Assembly (NCBI GenBank): GCA_963576475.1
Contig: OY754981.1
Location: 12,589,369-12,653,368 of the forward strand
Reading direction: 5' to 3'
Source: Molanna angustata
Taxonomy: Eukaryota; Arthropoda; Insecta; Trichoptera; Molannidae
Length of the DNA: 64,000 bases
The position numbers and the translations under genes were made by a program. This document shows, piece after piece, positions 57,890 through 64,000 of the stretch (within the stretch, counting starts at the first letter, position 1; each line of letters begins with the position of its first letter). Below the pieces are notes generated by a model, which worked only from the letters and a program-made list of their open reading frames with translations, was not told the origin of the DNA and searched no databases.

Positions 57890-58070
57890 GGGGCAAGTCT
57901 GGTTCGACCGGTGAAATCAAAACCCTAGTGATTACCCATATCATGGATATAATTATCGTAATGGAGTTCTATGATATCTAAAGATATTGTAGAACTCCAT
58001 ATTATAATTATATCTATGATATGGGTAATCACGAGGGTTTTGATTTCGCCGATCGAACCAGACTTGCCCC
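57890..58070. mobile_element. MITE E, copy 2: 181-bp palindrome
   Basis: ggggcaagtctggttcga...tcgaaccagacttgcccc with arms pairing almost throughout (gattacccatatcatgga, ggagttctatgatatc) around a centre near 57980. This is the uninterrupted version of the element at 31381-32026. Confidence 0.9.
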
Positions 58071-58940
58071 CCACAGGTACAAACTTAAACATTTAACGAA
58101 TAACTGTCAAATTTTGACTTCTGCGTGAACACTAGTTTCAATAAATATATAATGATGATTCATTATCGTTTTACTGAGCCTAAGTTAATTTGACATTATT
58201 ATTTATCAAATGATTAATATCATTTGTACCTACATCGATATTATATTAAAATACGGATTTCCTACTAAGAATATGTTTGTACGTGGACACCTAGACATAA
58301 GTAAAATTATAGGTTCAGATATAAATTCCTACAGTGGTGACCCCAAATTTAAATACTGTTTTAGTACATTCACGTGTGAAAATATTGTCAAAATAAAGAC
58401 GTTTATAAAAATATAAACAATAATCTACATTAATTTTAAATGAATAATCACGTGTGAATTAGAATATTTCATAACATCAGTTGAAATGGGATTTGAAACG
58501 AGATTAGCATTAGTTTGACGGAGGTATTTATCCACATGACAACCTCAAGTTTCAAGAATACCTAATTTTAAGGGATACTTAATTCTCTAGAGTATATTAT
58601 TAATGGACCTAACTTGAATTCGAATTATGTAATATTTGAATATGGTTACACCACCAATCTTATGATATCCAAGTACACGTATTTGAGATTTCTGTTGTTG
58701 AATATTTTATCAGAGGCGGTTCGTGAGATTAAAAATTACAACTAATTTGAAATAACTACTCAGTTTTAAGAATCATTATAAATTGCCTAATTAGACTGTT
58801 TATGAATAAGTACAAAATTTTGGGTTGAAACTATCAAAATATATTTTGTCTGTCGTAGGACAATATTTCTGACGATTAGTGAATAATATAATAAATAATA
58901 AATAAACGTATAAACGAAAATTTCACTAACGTGTATTTAA
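58071..58940. other. AT-rich spacer, no gene seen
   Basis: No supportable feature. Confidence 0.4.
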
Positions 58941-58944
58941 ACTA

Positions 58945-59120
58945 TACTTCCTTGCACTCTGTACAAGGGTCAAGTTTATTGCTATATGGCAATTTCTTCC
59001 AACTAACCAGTATTCCAGCCTAGAGTAGTGATATTTGAGAAATAAATTTCTCCTCTTCTGGGGTTCGAACCCAGGACGCCCGCACAGAAGCCATTCGGTT
59101 TACTAACTGTGCCACGGTGG
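58945..59120 (-). repeat. tRNA-derived SINE family 2, copy 2
   Basis: Complement of tggcacagttagta and gggttcgaacccc at 59058-59118, followed by the same body as 46813-47005 (atttctca, ctaggctggaatactgg, ttgccatatagcaat). Confidence 0.8.
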
Positions 59121-59212
59121 TCGGGTATTCTCTTATTCTATGTTACAAAAATAAATTTTTTGTTTTGTTCCTACTCCGATCATATTTTTTTGTATTAAAT
59201 AATAAATAATGT

Positions 59213-60143
59213 TTTTTTACTCTCCACACTATGAAATAATGGAGAGTCATAATTTCACAATTATTAAGCGTATTTTTTTACATCAATTTCTTAACGGGTA
59301 TCATGTAGAGAGTGCACACTATGAGTTTCGTCGTGATGTGTTTGTATGTATGGCGTACGGCGTTCGCCGCCGTACGGATTATCTTTTTGTGTTCTCTCTA
59401 CAGACCATACTAAAAGTCCGATTGACTTCATATATACATCATATGTGTAAAGTGCATAGACCCAGAGCTGATAAGTTTTCCATAGGCAACTTTTAATTTC
59501 TTCTCGATGATTTCATCTGTACAAATTTTCAAAATGCTCTCGCGGTCTTGATAATCAAGGTATTTTTATACTGTTTAAAATTTTGATACAAATTTTAAGA
59601 AAAAAATCTATGGTCTGCCATATCAATGTGAAATAAATTTCATATTTGTGTGAAAGATGTATATAACAGAAATAAAATAGCTACTGTATGGGAAAATTGA
59701 GTGATTGACTTCATATTGATATTGTATGTGTCTCTATAGACATGTGTATTTTTTACTCTCCACTTCTATCTTCCTCAAGGGGTAGGCAGTGAGAATCGAA
59801 CACCGTATTGTTCTATCTTGACACATATACATCGCTTCATCAACATTGATACACTGTCTCATACATGCTGATCTTGCTAGTAATGCAATTTTACTTAAAA
59901 TTTCTCAACAGGTATCATGTAGAAAGTGCATACTATGAGTTTCGTGACAATGTTTTTGTGTGTATAGTGTATTGTGAAAACGTTTGTCCTCAGGGAATCT
60001 TATATTTGTTAAGGAATCTAATATAAATGTAGGTACCTACTTCATAAAAATGCATTGAGAGTTTGTTAACCTTTCAAGAAAAAAAAAATGAACACTTACT
60101 ATGGTGTGGAGAGTTTAGTATTGGCAACAACCCACTCGTTTAA
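59213..60143 (+). repeat. Family B, near full-length copy carrying a LINE scrap
   Basis: Starts ttactctccacactatg with hairpin partner atggagagt, and ends tggtgtggagagtttagt then aacaacccactcgttta. A piece at 59765-59875 (aaggggtaggcag..gagaatcgaac, ctgtctcatacatgctg) is an inserted RTE-like LINE 3' end in minus orientation. After it the start blocks of family B appear a second time (tttctcaacaggtatcatg). Confidence 0.75.
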
Positions 60144-61640
60144 TTAATATTTTTGTTTCTTATGTACAAATCTATGTAAGTATGAATATATTAAAATTCA
60201 TATGTATTTTCTTATCGAAATGTGATTTTTTTAGTTGAGGCAAGACTGGGGTTTGTGTATACAAGCATGTGTCGTGCACACATGTCGCTGGAAACCCTAG
60301 ATTGTGGAATATGCCGTGATGGTCTGTTTGAATGAATGCAATGTGATGTAGGTAAACAAAACAAATTCGTTCACCTATAGCACAAGGTATTGTTGAATCG
60401 TGGAATCTTGGAGTTTTCAAATGAAGAAGACTTGCGCTTGTAGTTTACTAAAATTACAATATATTTACACTTAAATAGTATATACAATTTACAAGTTTGA
60501 GATTCAGATTAGATACTATATATTAGAGGTACGTTCCTAGAATTAACTTATGTTAATTTTCATTAATAACATAAACTTTTTATTGTTCCAATCCAACAGA
60601 AAACAATAATAAGTTTTCAATAAATAATCAATTATTATACATAATTATTTTCCTAGCAACAGATCAATCATGAAATGATCTACTGATATCTATCTATCTT
60701 TCTTAAAGTTTTATACTTTAAGAAAAAACACATTGAAAGGTTCCGAACATAGTTATGAAGCAACAAACAATAATTGCTATAATTTACATTGTGTTTAAAT
60801 TTTATAAATAAATATATTTAACATATTTTACAATATCTATCCATAACATATCACTGATTGCTAATAATAATATTTGTATTGCGGTATATTGCATAATATT
60901 ATGTCGATGACGAGGGCATAAATATATGATATCTAATAATTCATTTGTTTGAAAATATAACAGTAGTAAATGAAAGAAAAATACAATTTTTAAAACATAT
61001 TTTAATATTGATTTTAAGAATAAAACATATAAAAATTAGTAGTGCAATAATTGATACAAGTAGCAAATATAGAGTCGCCGGTGATCCTGACCATTATTTC
61101 GTTATTTCATTCCGAAATAAAATAACGTTCAACACTTCAGCCACATATTCTTTTTTTTGTAACAGTTATATAATGTAATTCGGCAAAATATTATTTTTTC
61201 ACTGATGTGCCGTCCTTGAAGAATGGATACAGAAGCAAAAGTTGGAGAAATATGATGTTAAGAGGTTAAAGGTTCCTTATCTGGTCCTAGCTAGGGTACG
61301 TTGAAATGGAGAGGTGGAGGTGGTGGTCCCTATCTATAATATAATATCACCGTGGTAGGGCTCATTAACACTTATCTGTTGAAGGCGATTAAACTCTAAT
61401 TTGGTGTCTTTACCCTTTCCTTGCTTTTCCCTTGCCTTCACATACTTTGTTCAGGTCTTGCCTCAAATTGTTTGAAGTCACAGGACACGATTCAAAACTT
61501 CCGAACTGTGTGGCCAAACTGATAGCGGATATGTCGATTTTTTGAGATAACATGCATACCTTAGATAAAAGGTTATAAACGGATGTAAATCAAGATGTTG
61601 TTTTTCAATAATTAAATAAAAAAAAAATACTTGTGAATTC
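60144..61640. other. 1.5 kb without a supportable gene
   Basis: A segment at 60235-60345 (cacacatgtcgctgg, tgtggaatatgccgtgatgg) resembles 13590-13640 and is probably LINE 3' UTR debris. 60360-60400 carries the gttcacctatagcac part of SINE family 1. The 61200-61440 part is less AT-rich but unrecognised. Confidence 0.4.
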
Positions 61641-61745
61641 ATTTTTGCCATTCATAACGCAATTCCAACCTTGACGTATCCAAGTGAAACCTGGACATGG
61701 CAGAAGGCTAACGAAAGCAGAATAATTACATTTGAAATGAGATCA

Positions 61746-62038
61746 TAATCATCATAAGCTCGACAGCTCTGGGTGGGCCTTGGCTGAATCCAGGAGTCTC
61801 CTCCATTCCCGTCTATCCGTTGTCTTCGTTCTCCAGTTTCTAATATTTATTATGGAAACATCGGCATCGACACTGTCCATCCATCATGTCCTTGGTTTTC
61901 CTGGTCTCCTTCGACCTTGTGGCACAGAAAGTGTGAGGCGTTTTGTGGGGTTGTCGTCGTCCATTCGGATTATGTGACCAGCCCATCTTAATCGCCCTAT
62001 CTTGATGGAACTGATCACATCAGGGATCGTTGAAATCG
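61746..62038 (-). pseudogene. RTE-like LINE C-terminus inserted in minus orientation
   Basis: The minus strand reads ISSIKIGRLRWAGHIIRMDDD, then QGRRRPGKPRTWWMDSV, DRREWRRLL and AKAHPEL, with a (GAT)n-like tail at 61746-61757. A different LINE family from its host element. Confidence 0.8.
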
Positions 62039-62088
62039 CTAAAACGAATCTATAATAGAAAGATGTATGACAGGGTACGAAACGAGAA

Positions 62089-62110
62089 CGAGTGTGTGTG
62101 TGTGTGTGTG

Positions 62111-62180
<70 letters not shown>

Positions 62181-62200
62181 TGTGTGAGTGTGCGTGTGTG
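62089..62200. repeat. (GT)n microsatellite, ~110 bp
   Basis: Almost uninterrupted gt dinucleotides with a few gc or ga interruptions, inside the decayed LINE. Likely length-polymorphic. Confidence 0.95.
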
Positions 62201-62572
62201 AACATGGAATGCATGTAAGATGAAGGAAGATGTAATTAATAGAATGAAAGTTAACACATTTAGATGGTTTGGCCACTTGGATACAATGAATGAGGATCGC
62301 CTGACGAAGAAAATATACAAAGCAGACAGGATAGGAATAAGAGGTCGGGGTCGCACGATGGCACGACCATGTAAACTGTAAACGATATCCTGATAGGTGG
62401 AAATGTAAGAAGCGTGAACAACAGATGAACGTGTATAAGACGATGTATGAAAGTTGACGAGGAGAATGATGTGTATTTTTTTTTATTTTGATTACCATCA
62501 TAGAAAAATGTGGCGTTCGGTTCTCTCTGCCTGCCCCGTTCGGGAAATGGCGTGATAGGTGTATGTATAAAT

Positions 62573-63270
62573 TAATTTTGATCGATATTTGATAAATAAC
62601 TCTTTCTAAGCCATATATATAGCAACAGGCAGCACACACGATTCATACACTTTGTTTTCAGGTTTATGGGTGTTTTTCAACATGTATATTTCCCATATTT
62701 CTGAAGACATCTCAACTTAGGCAAATCGTTCTTTTCAGTTCAGAAGTCTGGTTTTCTGTGCACAGAAATAATAAAAATAAGTGAAAACTATAAGATTCAG
62801 ATATAAATATAAGATTCATTAAAATTAAACCTTGGAAATAATATGATTTTTCAGATAAATAAATAAGGAATAAATTTATATATAATGGATAATTTTACAT
62901 AAATTTAATATAATCATTTAAAAACCTAAACGAAATTAAAATAATGAATTAAAATAATAACTTTACTATTTTGTTCGGATGAGGGAGTCGAGCGGGTCAG
63001 CTCTGAAACCGGTTAACATTAAATACTCAAAAATGGTATAAATAAAATAGTTATTATTTTAATTTATTAGTTAAAATGAGCCACAGAGTAAAAGCTGCAA
63101 ATTATCAAGATATTAAAACAATGAATTGAATAATACATCAAATTTGCTGAACGTCCTAATTACTACATCATAATTTATTTTAATCTTTATAGGTAAAAGC
63201 GAAATATGTATAGTATAATAAATTAATTTCGCAATTTCTATTAAAAATAAATCCTAATTAAAATCTTACT
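62573..63270. other. AT-rich spacer, no gene seen
   Basis: A short segment at 62990-63030 (ggtcagctctgaaaccgg, ttaacattaaata) resembles 44795-44845; both may be scraps of one repeat. Confidence 0.4.
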
Positions 63271-63280
63271 GTAGTATCCA

Positions 63281-63620
63281 GGGGCGTGCCTATAACCTTC
63301 GAACTAGGCAAACCCTGAAAGAAAATTTGGAAATGTCGAAAATTCAATGTTTTTTTTTAGTATCGTTGTTCATTTGAGTGGCCATGAAAATATTTTAAAA
63401 TCACATGCCAAAATAAAATTTACATTTGTGGCCCTGTCAAGCATCGTATAGTTGTCGCCAAATAACTTAAGATTTTATGCAAGAAGGGGGGCGATTTGCA
63501 AGTAAACCAACGAAGCAAAAATACACAAATTTGCGCTCTGCGCAACCGGAGGCTCGTTCAAGATGTTTGACGAAAATTATATCTACATACGGTTCAATTT
63601 TTAATCTTGTATTAGAATGG
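63281..63620 (+). repeat. Old repeat with an hAT-like caggggcgtgcc end
   Basis: Starts caggggcgtgcctataacc, followed by gcaaaccctgaaagaaaa, which matches, inverted, the right end of 43614-43882. gggggcgatttgcaag and acaaatttgcgctc match 42955-43030. Non-coding and eroded. Confidence 0.5.
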
Positions 63621-63703
63621 TTTCAATAAAACAGACAAAATTATATTAGGTCTTGAATTTCTTAACATAGGTAATACTTACTTACTTTCCGTGTCCGGAT
63701 TCA

Positions 63704-64000
63704 TCAAATAAAGAACTTCCAGTAGTTGGCCACATGTACGGCCCTGTCATTTGCGGCAATTAGGTCCTCCCGCGCGCATGTCTCTCCGACTTTCGGACAT
63801 ATCATAAGGTGTTGGTGGTCCTGTATGTCCCCGCACTCGCAGGTATCGTCCTCCTTGTAGCCCCATTTTTTGAGGTTACTATTGCAGCGCGACACCCCAG
63901 TTCTCAATCTATTTAGTGCTCTCCAAGTTGGGTATGGCAGGTTGTGTCCAGCGGCCATCTCTTCCTTCGGTTGGACATGCGCGCGGTCAGCGAAACTTTC
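63704..64000 (-). pseudogene. LINE ORF2 C-terminus, runs off the right edge
   Basis: Open on the minus strand from the window edge (ESFADRAHVQPKEEM...) to a stop at 63704. It contains LNRLRTGVSRCNSNLKKWGY, then CECGDIQDHQHLMICP, a CxC...HxxxxC finger that closes the ORF2 of many insect non-LTR elements and follows their RT or RNase H. Whether the rest of the element is intact lies outside the window. Confidence 0.75.

Larger units (their letters stand above)
61645..62572 (+). pseudogene. Degraded RTE-like LINE tail, split by another LINE fragment
   Basis: Left part 61645-61745 (gccattcataacgc, gtgaaacctggacatggcag) and right part 62039-62572 (tagatggtttggccact, atacaaagcagac, gaggtcggggtcgc, gtggcgttcggttctctctgcc) follow the 56.2-56.75 kb family but with many indels. 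Between them are an inverted LINE piece (61746-62038) and a long GT tract. The 3' end keeps the atggcgtgat signature. Confidence 0.75.

Noticed and set aside
60945..61178. 77-codon frame
   Set aside because: Low-complexity AT-rich translation with no recognisable feature.
62039..62356. His/Thr-rich frames near 62.1 kb
   Set aside because: They are translations of the (GT)n microsatellite.

Overview
This is AT-rich, repeat-dense, intron-bearing animal DNA, most likely from a moth or butterfly. Pointers to Lepidoptera are the recurring TAGGTACCTACC-type motifs, LINE tails of the kind reading accatcacgccatg...gaggggtaggcagag, a tggtccactgctggac remnant, and an insect odorant-binding protein (OBP) exon. 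I see no bacterial operons, rRNA genes, functional tRNA genes or CRISPR array. Nearly all protein-coding signal belongs to transposable elements. The one convincing host gene is the last exon of a Minus-C OBP at 40953-41300, minus strand.

Left part (1-22 kb). A complete BEL/Pao LTR retrotransposon lies at 1757-8272, with 614-bp LTRs that look identical, a 5-bp target duplication and one uninterrupted 1732-codon gag-pol frame. It split a degenerate ~145-bp tandem array. A run of tandem arrays follows to ~10.94 kb: ~67-bp units, a CCTTCAG minisatellite with an 80-bp higher-order period, and ~107-bp units with a 429-bp higher-order period. The last two types recur together at 17.7-18.3 kb. A Tigger/pogo-derived deletion element (14330-15471), a 172-bp foldback and a MITE occupy 14.3-16.6 kb.

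Middle (22-46 kb). A full-length LINE of the RNase H-bearing I/LOA/R1 group (22200-27511) has a 12-bp target duplication and is damaged by a single in-frame stop. SINEs, two dispersed repeat families (A and B) and a three-deep nest of MITEs follow. Next come a broken hAT element with a recognisable core promoter, a minus-strand CR1/Jockey-type LINE broken just before its RT active site, and the OBP exon. A near-identical 5'-truncated RTE-like LINE tail sits in the OBP upstream intron or flank.

Right part (46-64 kb). More copies of families A and B, two tRNA-derived SINE families, an RTE-like LINE whose YADD box reads YADN, a 181-bp palindromic MITE, a LINE remnant split by another LINE fragment, and a LINE C-terminus running off the right edge.

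Most parts are therefore competing mobile elements rather than a cooperating gene set. The most informative features are the nested insertions with an empty site inside the same window, the apparently young BEL element, the minisatellite composite shared by two loci, and an unexplained 334-codon open frame next to the CR1-type LINE. All identifications come from reading motifs; no database search was run.
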